This document shows, one piece after another, positions 1 through 9,784 of a stretch of 64,000 nt of DNA. Under the pieces are notes generated by a model that had not been told where the DNA came from, searched no databases, and worked only from the letters and a program-made list of their open reading frames with translations. The DNA is taken from NCBI RefSeq assembly GCF_002094885.1, contig NZ_MSIT01000001.1, forward strand, positions 186,001 through 250,000. Reading direction: 5' to 3'. Numbering within the stretch: position 1 is the stretch's first letter; every line of letters begins with the position of its first letter. A program made the translations under genes and the position numbers. This DNA is from Salibaculum halophilum. Lineage in GTDB: Bacteria; Pseudomonadota; Alphaproteobacteria; Rhodobacterales; Rhodobacteraceae.

Positions 1-377
1 TGCAGGGCGTCTCGGGGCTGATGGCCATTGCCGTTCTGGCGCCGCTTGCGCTCGCGCTGCCCGGGCTGCCGCTCCTGTCCTTTGCCGGGCTCGGCACCAG
101 CAATCCCGGCCTGCTGGCGTTGATGGCCCTGATCGGGACCGTGGCGCACCTGTTCATGACATGGTCGCTGCGGTTTGCGCCCTCGGCCACGGTGGCACCG
201 ATGCAATACATGGAAATTCCCTTTGCCACGCTGATCGGCTGGCTGATCTTTCGCGACCTGCCGGGCGGACTGGCCGCACTGGGGATCTGCGTGACCGTGG
301 CGGCGGGACTTTACATCATAGGGCGCGAGCGGGCCATCGCCCGCCGCCCGCGCCCCCCGACGCCAGAAGCGACCTGA
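1..377 (+). CDS. EamA/DMT-family transporter, C-terminal part (5' end outside window)
   Basis: This is the end of an integral membrane transporter of the drug/metabolite (EamA) superfamily. The reading frame is already open at base 3, before the first internal ATG at 21, so the gene starts upstream of the window. The visible part has about four hydrophobic helices, and a pattern typical of the second EamA repeat (MQYMEIPFATLIGWLIF, then a Gly-rich helix and a basic tail RERAIARRPRP). These proteins usually have ten helices and export or exchange small metabolites; the substrate cannot be predicted. Its last 62 bases overlap the 3' end of the convergent thiN gene. Confidence 0.8.
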   Translation, partial: QGVSGLMAIAVLAPLALALPGLPLLSFAGLGTSNPGLLALMALIGTVAHLFMTWSLRFAPSATVAPMQYMEIPFATLIGWLIFRDLPGGLAALGICVTVAAGLYIIGRERAIARRPRPPTPEAT

Positions 378-1014
378 CCGTCACGTCCAGACGGGCGCGC
401 GGCAGGATCACCAGCATGCCCGGCCCCTCGGGGACAAGGTACACCGGCCCCGTGGCACGGTTGGATGTGCCCACGCGCGCGTCCGCCGCGAGGTCCAGGC
501 CGGTCGTCGGCCATTTCAGCCCGTGGCTTTCCACCCGCCCCGGTGCCAGAGGATAGACCGACACCGTGGTGCCCGGGTCAAGCGCCAGCCGCAGGCGCGG
601 CGGGCAGAGAAACACGAGGCTGTCGTTGCCGATTACAAGGCACGGCCGGTCGGGGTGGCGCGCCAGCACGGTCAGGGCGGCAAGCTCGTGGTCCATCCGC
701 CCGCCCGAGACCCCGACAGCCAGAACCAGCGGCGCGTCGATCGCCCGCAACGCCTTGTCGAAATCGGTGGTCTCCTGTTCCGTTACCGGGTGCAGGACAT
801 CGCGCAGGACCTCCCGGCCCGAGGCCGACAGGCTGTCCATGTCCCCGATCACCGCCTCGGGCGGCTGCCCGGCCAGCAGCGCCGCGTCACCGCCGCCGTC
901 GGCGGCTACCAGTCGCGGCCCCCAGCCCAGGGCCGCGTGCAGGTCGGCCTCGGCATGATGCGACCCGCCCAAAAGCGTGATCGGTGCCCGGCTTGAAACA
1001 ATGGCCCGACTCAC
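316..1014 (-). CDS. thiN: thiamine pyrophosphokinase (thiamine diphosphokinase)
   Basis: Predicted cytoplasmic enzyme that transfers pyrophosphate from ATP to thiamine, giving the cofactor thiamine diphosphate. At 232 residues it has the usual family length. Diagnostic motifs are visible: ADGGGDAAL near residue 38, the acidic GDMDS near 57 and TDFDKAL near 83, which form the metal/ATP site of the family, then GVSGGRMDHELAAL near 100 in the thiamine-binding half. The 3' end overlaps the convergent EamA gene by 62 bases, so the last 20 or so codons are shared antisense; both frames look genuine there. It stands alone, with no thiamine biosynthesis neighbours. Confidence 0.9.
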   Translation of the reverse strand: MSRAIVSSRAPITLLGGSHHAEADLHAALGWGPRLVAADGGGDAALLAGQPPEAVIGDMDSLSASGREVLRDVLHPVTEQETTDFDKALRAIDAPLVLAVGVSGGRMDHELAALTVLARHPDRPCLVIGNDSLVFLCPPRLRLALDPGTTVSVYPLAPGRVESHGLKWPTTGLDLAADARVGTSNRATGPVYLVPEGPGMLVILPRARLDVTVRSLLASGGAGGGRWPARAL

Positions 1015-1152
1015 GCTCCACTATCCATAACTGTGCTGCCTCGCCACAAAAGGGTCACTAAATAATACTCCTCTTAACGTTCTTTCGTTCCGGATCACGA
1101 ACCAATTGATGGTAAACCCGTCGATGTTGGGTAGACAGAAAGTGAGCATTCC

Positions 1153-3240
1153 ATGGTTGGAACAAGCAAGATCCTGACGGTCTCTTACGGCACCTTCTCG
1201 TGCACCTTGGAGGGGTTCGACGACTCCTTCAACACGATGAAGGCCATTGCCGAGTATTTTCGGGACCTCGCCTCGGACGATCGCTATTTCGGGGCGGAAC
1301 CGCCAACCCCGGATGCCGAGATGCTGGCCCGCATCGCCGAAAAGGAAATCTCGCGCCGGGTCGAGGCGCGCGCCGAGGATGACGGTATCGTCCTGCGCCC
1401 CGCCCTGTCCCGGCCCGACGCCGAGGCCCCGGCCTCCCCGGAGAGGCCCGGTCTGGACGCGGCCGCCGCGCCGGGTGAGACCTCGTCCACCGCCATTGCC
1501 GCCGCGGTCTCGGCCGCGGCCGCCGCGCCGTCGCGCCGGGCGCCGGCCGATGGTCCCGCCAGTGCCGACCAACCGCCCGCCGCGCCGCAGGAACCGGAAA
1601 CGCCCCCTGAGGCCGACGCGTCCGGTGACCAGGATGAACAGGCTGACGATACTCAGGCCGCGGTGCATGACGACGATTCGGCCGAGGCCACCGACACCGG
1701 TCAGCCCGACACGCCGCCCACGGCCACCGGGCAACCGGCCGAAACCGATCCGCCGGAGGACGCCGACACACCCCCCTCGGCGGCTGCCCGGCAGACAGAG
1801 GAGTTGCCCGTCAAATCCCTCGCCGAGGCCCCGGCCCATCCCGATGCCAACAGCGTCGCGGCCAAACTGCAGCGCATCCGCGCTGTCGTCGGGCGCGACA
1901 CCGCCGAGGTCTCTGGATCGGACTACACCGAGGACCAGGGCGGCACGGACGCGGCGCAGATGGGGCACCTGCCTGATATCACCGATCCGGCCGCGACGCC
2001 GGCGACGGACACCGAAAAGGCCGTGACCGCCACGCCAGAGGCCGAGGCCGCCGACCCTCCTGTCGAACGCGCCTATCACCGTCTCGAAGAGGGTATCGAC
2101 GGCTTGGTCGAGGCGCCTGCCGACGCCACCCCCGCCACGCCGCAAGAGGACAGCCCGGCCGCGTCGGACACCGACCCCGATCCGGCAGGCCACGACGCGG
2201 GAGACGACGCACCAGCGGCGCCCGATCTGGCCATGCTCGACGGGGCGGATGAACTGGACCAGTATCTTGGCGCACAGGGCGATGCCGATCTCTCGCCCGA
2301 GGAAGAGGCGGACCTGCTCGAAGCCGTAAGCGGCGACACCGACACCGCGGCCGAGGCCGCCACCGGTGCCGGGGCCGTCGGCGGCGACGACAACACCGCT
2401 GCCGAGGCTGAGACTGGTGCCGACGCTAACACCGGCCCCGAGGTTGACGCGGACGCCGCGATTGACGCCGGAGCCGGGGAAGATCCGGCCACCGGGGAGG
2501 AGACCGCGACGGCCCAGCCTCGCGGTTTTGCTGCCACCCCTGAAGAGGACGAAGACGCCCTCGCCCGGCTGCTGGACGAGACCGATGCCCAGATGAAGGA
2601 ACCCGAGGGCAATCGCCGCCGCGCCGCTATCGCCCAGCTCAAGGCCGCCGTTGCCGCGACCCAGGCCGAGGGCCCGACAGGGCAGGCCGGCAACCGGAGC
2701 GACACCGGCGAGGTCGAGAATGCCTTCCGCGAGGACCTCGATGAGGTGGTGCGCCCGCGCCGCGCGCCACGGCCCGACCAGGCTCGCAGAGGGGCGCAGA
2801 GCGAACGCCCCCGCCCGGCCCCGCTCAAGCTGGTCGCCTCTCAGCGCGTCGACCTGAACAACGAGGGGGCCGAGGCCGAAACCACCCCCGACCAGCCGGT
2901 GCAGCCCGTGCGTCCGCGCCGGGTGCAGGCCCGGACCCGGGCCGAGGGCACCGGCACCGAGGGGTTCGCCGACTTCGCTGACCGCATGGGCGCGCGCGAC
3001 CTGCCCGATCTGCTGGAAGCGGCCGCCGCCTATACCGCCTTCGTCGAGGGCGCCGAGGAATTCTCGCGCCCGCAGATCATCCGCCGCGTACGCCAGGTGG
3101 CGCCGCCGGGATTCAACCGCGAGGACGGCCTGCGCAGCTTTGCCGACCTGCTGCGCGAAGGCCGGCTGAACAAGGTGCGCAACGGCCGTTTCCAGATCGC
3201 CGAGGACACCCGCTTCCATCCGCAACGGCAAGCGAGCTAG
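1153..3240 (+). CDS. large acidic, low-complexity protein with conserved ends, function unknown
   Basis: 695 residues. The first about 80 residues (SKILTVSYGTFSCTLEGFDD, then MKAIAEYFRDLASDDRYFG) and the last about 90 residues (FADRMGARDLPDLLEAAAAY to RFQIAEDTRFHP) are ordered and look conserved. The 500 residues between are a disordered Ala/Asp/Glu/Pro/Thr-rich linker with short basic islands. I recall similar proteins across Rhodobacterales, where automatic annotation sometimes calls them CheA or lipoprotein; neither label is supported here, since there is no kinase motif and no signal peptide. A tether or scaffold joining two small domains is a reasonable inference only. ATG 1153 is the first start, preceded by an AT-rich leader (1015-1152) likely to hold the promoter. 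A GC-rich hairpin follows the stop. Confidence 0.75.
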   Translation: MVGTSKILTVSYGTFSCTLEGFDDSFNTMKAIAEYFRDLASDDRYFGAEPPTPDAEMLARIAEKEISRRVEARAEDDGIVLRPALSRPDAEAPASPERPGLDAAAAPGETSSTAIAAAVSAAAAAPSRRAPADGPASADQPPAAPQEPETPPEADASGDQDEQADDTQAAVHDDDSAEATDTGQPDTPPTATGQPAETDPPEDADTPPSAAARQTEELPVKSLAEAPAHPDANSVAAKLQRIRAVVGRDTAEVSGSDYTEDQGGTDAAQMGHLPDITDPAATPATDTEKAVTATPEAEAADPPVERAYHRLEEGIDGLVEAPADATPATPQEDSPAASDTDPDPAGHDAGDDAPAAPDLAMLDGADELDQYLGAQGDADLSPEEEADLLEAVSGDTDTAAEAATGAGAVGGDDNTAAEAETGADANTGPEVDADAAIDAGAGEDPATGEETATAQPRGFAATPEEDEDALARLLDETDAQMKEPEGNRRRAAIAQLKAAVAATQAEGPTGQAGNRSDTGEVENAFREDLDEVVRPRRAPRPDQARRGAQSERPRPAPLKLVASQRVDLNNEGAEAETTPDQPVQPVRPRRVQARTRAEGTGTEGFADFADRMGARDLPDLLEAAAAYTAFVEGAEEFSRPQIIRRVRQVAPPGFNREDGLRSFADLLREGRLNKVRNGRFQIAEDTRFHPQRQAS

Positions 3241-3266
3241 GCACCGGGATCAAACCTGGGCGAAAC

Positions 3267-3299
3267 GGGGCGGGATTTCCCGCCCCGGCGCGCGTTTTC
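3267..3299 (+). terminator. hairpin terminator after the acidic-protein gene
   Basis: An 8-bp perfect stem (GGGGCGGG / CCCGCCCC, 3267-3274 and 3279-3286) with an ATTT loop lies 26 bases after the stop codon and is followed by a short TTTT (3295-3298). The GC-rich stem fits an intrinsic terminator, but the T-run is short and set back from the stem. Confidence 0.6.
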
Positions 3300-3384
3300 G
3301 GGGGCGCCCGCGCAAGGATCCTGTCAAGCGGGAAAGACCGCCGCTCTGGCGTGACCCGTGGCCGATCGCCCCAGGGCGGGGTGT

Positions 3385-3840
3385 CTACGGCACGAGCCTC
3401 TTGCCGAGCCTCAGCAGATCGCCCGCGTCTTGCCGGACATACCCCCTGGCAAGATAGAACCGTTCGGCCGTGTGGGTGCTTTCGAGCTGCATCGCCTCGG
3501 CGCCCCGGGCAACGGCCCGCGCTTCGAGGGCGGCCAGCATCGCCGTGCTGATCCCCTGAAAGCGTGCCTCGGGCGAGACGTAGTTCAACAGGATCTCACC
3601 GCGCGACCGCACCATGCCGACCCCGCAGACAAGTCCCTCCCGGTCCGCGACCAGCACGTCAGCCTCGGGGTGTGCCACCCACAGGGCCCAGGACTCGGCC
3701 GTCTTGTTGGCCAGCCAGGCCTCGATCTCGGCAGGGTCAACGCGATGATCCTTGACGCACAGCTCCCGGATCGAGCGGCGAAGAACATCCACGGCCCGCG
3801 CCGCGTCACTTGGTTAGGCCGCGCGTATCCGCATCGTCAT
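3385..3840 (-). pseudogene. GNAT-family N-acetyltransferase with an in-frame stop near its start
   Basis: The body (codons down from 3819) reads as a GNAT acetyltransferase: an N-terminal SDAARAVDVLRRSIRELC, a central strand GEILLNYVSPEARFQGIS that includes the acetyl-CoA pyrophosphate loop (R-x-x-G-x-S), and a C-terminal ERFYLARGYVRQ typical of the family. The natural start appears to be ATG 3840 or 3834, giving MTMRIRAA, but codon 3816-3814 is TAA in the same frame. The reading frame then continues as PSDAARAV. The longest intact frame starts at GTG 3792 and would lack the first beta strand. The gene is therefore either broken, restarted at GTG 3792 (135 residues), or affected by a single-base error. 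Confidence 0.75.
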
Positions 3841-3934
3841 CGACCGCCGGAGTCCGAAACAGGCCCCGAGACGCGGGGCCGTCGGTCGACGGGGGCACCG
3901 CGCGCTTGGTCTCGCGGGCCCGCCACTCGCCGCG

Positions 3935-4156
3935 TCACTCGCCTTGGCCCACGCCTTTGAACACCCATTTCAGCGGAAAGGCCCAGAGGACGCCCAGCGC
4001 CACGTAGATCGCCAGTTCCGCGCCCAGCGGCGGGCGCGACAGCGGATCGGGCCAGATCCAGTTCACTACCGTGACGCTGACCACGATGTAGACCGGCAGG
4101 CCCACCACGAGGATCAGCAGCGACAGGCGCTTGCGGGCTTTGAGCGACAGGGCCAA
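3935..4156 (-). CDS. DUF2842 small membrane protein
   Basis: 73 residues with two predicted membrane helices (LLILVVGLPVYIVVSVTVV near residues 13-31 and AIYVALGVLWAFPLKWVF near 49-66) and a basic N-terminus (MALSLKARKRL). The pattern matches the DUF2842 family of Alphaproteobacteria, often found beside purA, as here (purA ends 9 bases upstream on the same strand, so the two are probably co-transcribed). Function unknown; expected in the inner membrane. Confidence 0.85.
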   Translation of the reverse strand: MALSLKARKRLSLLILVVGLPVYIVVSVTVVNWIWPDPLSRPPLGAELAIYVALGVLWAFPLKWVFKGVGQGE

Positions 4157-4165
4157 AGGTCCTCC

Positions 4166-5458
<1,293 letters not shown>

Positions 5459-5594
5459 ACAAACCTCCGGATTTGAAACCGCCGTTGCAATACACGCGGG
5501 GGCGCGGCCGCGAAACCGCAAACTTCGCCCCGCTTCGCCACTTTGCCGAACATCGCCACACTGCTGCCAGGTTGTACACGCAGACCGCAGCGGC

Positions 5595-5813
5595 ATGACC
5601 GACCGAACACCCAAGATCCTGACCCTGCTCGCGATCCTGTTCGTCCTGCTGACGGTAGGCTCAGGGCTTCTTTTCTACTTCGAAGGCGATGACGAATTCG
5701 GTGGATTGACCGGGCTGCTCGGTTTCCTGTTCATCGTTATCCCCTCGGGTATGGCATCGATCGGCCTAGCGGCGGCCGCGCTGGGAAGCTGGGTGGGCAA
5801 CCGTCGCCGCTAG
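5595..5813 (+). CDS. small two-helix membrane protein, unknown function
   Basis: 72 residues starting MTDRTPK, with a first helix near residues 8-26 ([20 protein letters not shown]), a short acidic loop (FEGDDEFGG) and a second long hydrophobic stretch ending [13 protein letters not shown]. No signal-peptidase site is evident, so it is probably an inner-membrane hairpin with both ends in the cytoplasm. ATG 5595 is chosen because codons before it are not protein-like and lie in the purA upstream region. I do not recognise the family. Confidence 0.7.
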   Translation: MTDRTPKILTLLAILFVLLTVGSGLLFYFEGDDEFGGLTGLLGFLFIVIPSGMASIGLAAAALGSWVGNRRR

Positions 5814-6153
5814 ACATGATGGATGGTTGGGACCGACCCATCGCTGCGGGCGGCTGTCTGCGAGGCGGGCCGGAAGGATGCGCCCACCACCTCCGCGACA
5901 CTCGCTCAAACAGTCCAGACAGGCACCAAAGCCGCCCCGGCCATCATTAGAAACCCCACCAGCCTTCACAACGCGACGGTATTGCGGTGCGCGGATGGGT
6001 CGGGCGGACGGGGTCTGGGTCATGGCATCCTTACGTACTCGCACAACCGCCCATTTACAGCAGCGTGGCGACACGGGTAAAGGGCGAATGGGGTTGCGGG
6101 CGGACGCTTTGGCTTCTAGATACGCCGATGTCGCGCAACCGAAAGTCCGCCCC
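5814..6153. other. 340-base non-coding stretch before secG
   Basis: No convincing ORF or RNA gene is visible. The right end holds a candidate secG promoter (6094-6122). In many relatives another housekeeping gene sits next to secG; no remnant of one is recognisable here. Confidence 0.5.
6094..6122 (+). promoter_or_regulatory. candidate promoter of secG
   Basis: TTGCGG (6094-6099), a 17-base spacer and TAGATA (6117-6122) resemble a housekeeping sigma promoter and lie 31 bases before the secG start. The -10 match is weak, so this is tentative. Confidence 0.35.
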
Positions 6154-6546
6154 ATGCAGAACGTCGTTCTTGTCATCCACCTGCTGCTCGCGCTTACCCT
6201 TATCGGCGTCGTGCTGATGCAGCGCTCCGAGGGCGGTGGCCTGGGCATGGGCGGCGGTGGCGGCGGTGGCGGCGGCGGCCTGGTGTCGTCGCGTGGCGCG
6301 GCCACGGCGCTTGGAAAGCTGACCTGGTTCCTGGCGGTTGCCTTCATCAGCACCTCGATCGCGCTGACGATCCTCGCCGCGCGCGAGGCCGCCGAAAGCT
6401 CGGTCGTGGACGGGGCCGTTCCGGCCGAGGCGGCCGAGGAGGACACGACGGCGCCGACGCTGGACGGCGACGCGCTGTTGCCGCCTTCGAGCGACGGGTC
6501 CGACGGTGCCACGGGTGATGCGCCGCTGGTACCAGACGCGAACTGA
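6154..6546 (+). CDS. secG: preprotein translocase subunit SecG
   Basis: Small inner-membrane subunit that assists SecYE in protein export. 130 residues: helix 1 (NVVLVIHLLLALTLIGVVLM, residues 2-21), the characteristic QRSEGGGLGMG loop, and helix 2 (LTWFLAVAFISTSIALTILA). The loop holds a run of ten glycines, encoded by repeated GGC/GGT codons. After helix 2 there is a long acidic Pro/Ala/Asp tail, as in many alphaproteobacterial SecG proteins. The start is ATG 6154, because MQNVVLVIHL is the family's usual N-terminus; the frame open further upstream is not conserved-looking. pyrG follows on the same strand, the common order in this group. Confidence 0.93.
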   Translation: MQNVVLVIHLLLALTLIGVVLMQRSEGGGLGMGGGGGGGGGGLVSSRGAATALGKLTWFLAVAFISTSIALTILAAREAAESSVVDGAVPAEAAEEDTTAPTLDGDALLPPSSDGSDGATGDAPLVPDAN

Positions 6547-6717
6547 CAGCCCGGCACCTGCCACAACTTTTTGCGGGCGGGGCCGCCCCCGCACCATGAT
6601 ATTGCGTTACCGGTTGCGTTTGCGGGGCGAATCCGGATACTCTCAAATCCCGTGATATCGGGCCTTATGTGGGCCCACGTCCAGACCGATACGAGATTTC
6701 ACGGGGGCATCCGGCAC

Positions 6718-8361
6718 ATGGCGCGCTATATCTTCATCACGGGCGGCGTGGTCTCTTCGCTTGGCAAGGGGCTGGCCTCGGCCGCGCTGGGGGCCCTGCT
6801 GCAGGCGCGCGGCTTCTCGGTGCGGCTGCGCAAGCTGGACCCTTACCTCAACGTTGATCCCGGCACCATGTCGCCCTTCGAGCACGGCGAGGTCTTTGTC
6901 ACCGACGACGGCGCCGAGACCGACCTGGACCTGGGCCACTACGAACGCTTCACCGGGGTCGCCGCGCGCGGGACGGACTCGGTCTCGTCCGGGCGCATCT
7001 ATTCCAACGTGCTGGAGAAGGAGCGCCGCGGCGACTACCTGGGCAAGACGATCCAGGTTGTTCCGCATGTCACCAATGAAATCAAGGATTTCATCGCCAT
7101 CGGCGACGACGAGGTCGATTTCATGCTCTGCGAGATCGGCGGCACCGTCGGCGATATCGAGGGCCTGCCCTTCTTCGAGGCGATCCGCCAGTTCAGCCAC
7201 GACAAGCCGCGCGGTCAGTGCATCTTCATGCACCTGACCCTGCTGCCCTATATGGCCGCCAGCGGCGAGCTCAAGACCAAGCCGACCCAGCACTCGGTCA
7301 AGGAACTGCAGAGCATCGGCATCGCGCCGGACATCCTGGTTTGCCGGTCGGAACAGCCCATCCCCGACAAGGAACGCGAGAAGATCGCGCTGTTCTGCAA
7401 CGTGCGCAAGGGCGCCGTGGTCGCCGCCTACGACCTGAATTCGATCTACGAGGCGCCGTTGGCCTATCACCGCGAGGGGCTGGACCAGGCGGTGCTGGAC
7501 GCCTTTGCCATCCACCCGGCACCACGGCCCGACCTGCGCGTGTGGGACGACGTGGCCGACCGCATCCACAACGTGGACGGCACGGTAAACGTGGCCATCG
7601 TCGGAAAGTACACGCAGCTGGAAGACGCCTACAAGTCCATCAAGGAGGCCCTGTCGCACGGTGGCATGGCCAACCGGGTCAAGGTCAATGTCTCCTGGGT
7701 GGATGCCGAGATATTCGATCAGGACGACGCCGCCGCGCACCTGGAGGGGTTTCACGCGATCCTCGTGCCCGGCGGCTTCGGCGAGCGCGGCACGGAAGGC
7801 AAGATCAAGGCCGCGCAATTCGCCCGGACCCGCGACATTCCCTATCTGGGCATCTGCCTGGGCATGCAGATGGCGGTGATCGAGGCGGCGCGCAACGTGG
7901 CCGGTGTCAGCACCGCCGGCTCGGAAGAGTTCGACCACGAGGCCGGCAAGAAGCGGTTCGAGCCGGTGGTCTATCACCTCAAGGAATGGGTGCGGGGCAA
8001 CGCCAAGGTCAAGCGAAAACACACCGACGACAAGGGCGGGACCATGCGTCTTGGCGCCTACGACGCGGTGCTGGCCGAGGGCTCGCGCGTGGCGGGCATC
8101 TATGGCACGCCGGCAATCGACGAGCGGCACCGTCATCGCTACGAAGTCGACGTGAAATACCGCGAGACGCTGGAACAGGCCGGGTTGGGCTTCGCGGGCA
8201 TGTCGCCCGACGGGCGCCTGCCCGAGATCGTGGAATGGCGCGACCACCCCTGGTTCGTGGGGGTGCAGTTCCACCCCGAGTTGAAATCCAAGCCCTTCGC
8301 GCCGCATCCCCTCTTCGCGGATTTCGTCCGCGCCGCGGTGGAAAACTCCCGGCTGGTCTGA
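6718..8361 (+). CDS. pyrG: CTP synthase
   Basis: Predicted to make CTP from UTP with ATP and glutamine. 547 residues, full length. The N-terminal synthase domain starts [18 protein letters not shown] (nucleotide loop at residues 9-18) and contains [20 protein letters not shown] and [13 protein letters not shown]-terminal class I glutamine amidotransferase domain has its nucleophile Cys in YLGICLGMQ (near 380) and the His/Glu of the triad in VQFHPELKS near the end. ATG 6718 is fixed by the conserved N-terminus. It sits 171 bases after secG. A perfect hairpin and a 3'-end repeat follow the stop. Confidence 0.98.
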   Translation: MARYIFITGGVVSSLGKGLASAALGALLQARGFSVRLRKLDPYLNVDPGTMSPFEHGEVFVTDDGAETDLDLGHYERFTGVAARGTDSVSSGRIYSNVLEKERRGDYLGKTIQVVPHVTNEIKDFIAIGDDEVDFMLCEIGGTVGDIEGLPFFEAIRQFSHDKPRGQCIFMHLTLLPYMAASGELKTKPTQHSVKELQSIGIAPDILVCRSEQPIPDKEREKIALFCNVRKGAVVAAYDLNSIYEAPLAYHREGLDQAVLDAFAIHPAPRPDLRVWDDVADRIHNVDGTVNVAIVGKYTQLEDAYKSIKEALSHGGMANRVKVNVSWVDAEIFDQDDAAAHLEGFHAILVPGGFGERGTEGKIKAAQFARTRDIPYLGICLGMQMAVIEAARNVAGVSTAGSEEFDHEAGKKRFEPVVYHLKEWVRGNAKVKRKHTDDKGGTMRLGAYDAVLAEGSRVAGIYGTPAIDERHRHRYEVDVKYRETLEQAGLGFAGMSPDGRLPEIVEWRDHPWFVGVQFHPELKSKPFAPHPLFADFVRAAVENSRLV

Positions 8362-8843
8362 ACGGTTTCGGATCGCCTGCGCGATCCGACCGGGTGGGGG
8401 GCCAGCCCCCCACACCCCCCGGGATATTTTCGGCCAGAAGAAGCCGGACCTTGTTCCTGTCCATCTGGCCGCCGCGCCGGGCGCGGCGATCGGTGGCGTG
8501 ACCTTGGCGTCCGGAACGAGTATCGCGGAGTGGTTCGTCGGTCAGCGGCCTGCGACCAGCCATCCGCGCGGCCCGGCACGGGATTTCGCGGTCAAGCCAA
8601 CCGTGCCGATCCGCCGGACAGGTGCCCGGCCTGCCGCTCGGCTGCGAGTGCGCCGTTACGTCCGGGTGGACGCAGGCGTGGCGCGCCCGTTGCCAGGCTA
8701 CTGATCGCGCCGCACGCCCCCGGCGAGATCGCGCTGGACGACATCCTTGTCACCGCTGTCGAGGGCATTGGCGGTTTTTCCTTGCACCCGAACGGGGGCC
8801 GCGCAGACTACGCTCTAGCGACTCGGAAGGAACAGGCACCGCG
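8362..8843. other. 482-base intergenic region after pyrG
   Basis: Contains a perfect hairpin at 8369-8388 (stem CGGATCGC / GCGATCCG, 4-base loop) just after pyrG and a short repeat shared with 27063-27090. The rest (about 8450-8840) is GC-rich with no protein-like frame and no tRNA-like T-loop; I see no gene in it. Confidence 0.6.
8415..8443 (+). repeat. intergenic repeat copy 1 (3' side of pyrG)
   Basis: The core GGATATTTTCGGCCAGAAGA, preceded by a C-run, is repeated with only small differences at 27063-27090 on the minus strand. In both places it lies downstream of a gene and in the same direction as that gene, after a GGGGGGC..CCCCCC stretch. A shared 3'-end element (processing or termination) is plausible. 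I have a recollection of similar sequences being common in Rhodobacteraceae intergenic DNA. Confidence 0.65.
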
Positions 8844-9278
8844 ATGCTGGAAAAGCTGTTGGCCCGGCTGCACCTGGCCGATCCGCCCGAAACGCCGATG
8901 CCGCCCGCCGATGCGCAGCACGCCCTTGGCGCCCTGCTGGTCCGGGTGGCGAAGGCCGACAAGACCTACCTGTTTTCCGAGATCCACGAGATCGACCACC
9001 TGCTGGCCGACCTCAACGGGCTGAACCCGGTCGAGGCGGCCCAGCTGCGCGCCCAGTGCGAAAAGCTCGAGGCGGCCATGCCCGACAGCGGTGCGTTGGC
9101 CCAGATCCTGCAGCCCGGGATCAGCGAGGCCGACAAGGAGGCCTTCGTGCGCGCGCTCTGGGCCGTGGCCGGCGCCGACGGGGTGCGCCACGAAAGCGAG
9201 CGCCTGGTCGTGGCCCTCGCGCACGAAGCCCTCGGCATGGCGACGGACCGCGCCGAGGCCCTGCGCGGCCCCGACTGA
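8844..9278 (+). CDS. TerB-like protein, first of a tandem pair
   Basis: 144 residues, all-alpha, related to the TerB (tellurite-resistance protein B, COG4103-like) family. The typical features are QHALGALLVRVAKADKTYLFSEIHEIDHLL near residues 22-51 and FVRALWAVAGADGVRHESE near 96-114, two helical hairpins with acidic metal-binding residues. Start ATG 8844 (MLEKLLARL) follows GGAAGG-type Shine-Dalgarno sequence at 8826-8831. No other ter genes are nearby, so tellurite resistance should not be inferred; the cellular role is unknown. The gene downstream is a paralogue. Confidence 0.8.
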   Translation: MLEKLLARLHLADPPETPMPPADAQHALGALLVRVAKADKTYLFSEIHEIDHLLADLNGLNPVEAAQLRAQCEKLEAAMPDSGALAQILQPGISEADKEAFVRALWAVAGADGVRHESERLVVALAHEALGMATDRAEALRGPD

Positions 9279-9333
9279 GCGGCGTGGCGCCGGGGGGATT
9301 GGCCTTGCGGCCTGCGCGGCGTATATCTGGAGC

Positions 9334-9777
9334 ATGATAGCCGACCTTTTGCGCGCCCTGACCGCCCCGACCCCGCAGGCCATCCCGGCCGATGACTCGC
9401 ACCTGGCCCTGGCCGCGCTGCTGGTGCGCATCGCGCGCTCGGACGGCACCTATGATGCCAGCGAGGTGGCGCGCATCGACGCGGTGCTTGGCAAGCGGTT
9501 CGACCTGACCGCGCAGGCCGCGACCGAAATGCGCCGCGAGGCCGAGCAGGTCGAGGCCGAGGCCCCCGACACCGTGCGCTTCACCCGTGCCATCAAGGAC
9601 AGCGTGCCCTACGAGGACCGCGAGGGCGTGATCGAGGCGCTGTGGGAGGTCGTGCTGGCGGACGGCGTGCGCGACCACGAGGAAAACGCGCTGCTGCGGC
9701 TGGTCGCCCCGATGCTGGGGGTGACCGACCAGGACAGCGCCCATGCCCGCCGGCGCGTCGAGGCCCGGCAGGGCTAG
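9334..9777 (+). CDS. TerB-like protein, second of a tandem pair
   Basis: 147 residues and clearly a paralogue of the gene before it: same HLALAALLVRIARSDGTYDASEVARIDAVL motif near residues 23-52 and IEALWEVVLADGVRDHEENALLRLV near 99-123. MIADLLRAL at the start matches MLEKLLARL in the first copy. The 55-base gap suggests co-transcription. The pair probably arose by tandem duplication; function unknown, cytoplasmic. Confidence 0.8.
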   Translation: MIADLLRALTAPTPQAIPADDSHLALAALLVRIARSDGTYDASEVARIDAVLGKRFDLTAQAATEMRREAEQVEAEAPDTVRFTRAIKDSVPYEDREGVIEALWEVVLADGVRDHEENALLRLVAPMLGVTDQDSAHARRRVEARQG

Positions 9778-9784
9778 CCACGGC

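Noticed and set aside
1021-3231. Long minus-strand frame (736 residues) opposite the acidic-protein gene
   Set aside because: It is an antisense artefact of GC-rich codons: Gly/Arg-rich low complexity and no family pattern; the plus-strand frame has the conserved ends.
6238-6285. GGC/GGT repeat in secG as a possible contingency locus
   Set aside because: It encodes the Gly-rich loop usual in SecG; the repeat is imperfect and in frame.
6643-8415. Minus-strand frame of 590 residues opposite pyrG
   Set aside because: Covers the unambiguous CTP synthase gene and has no recognisable domain.
8450-8840. Possible small genes or RNA between pyrG and the TerB-like gene
   Set aside because: Frames there are short and Arg/Pro-rich; no tRNA T-loop or other RNA signature could be found.
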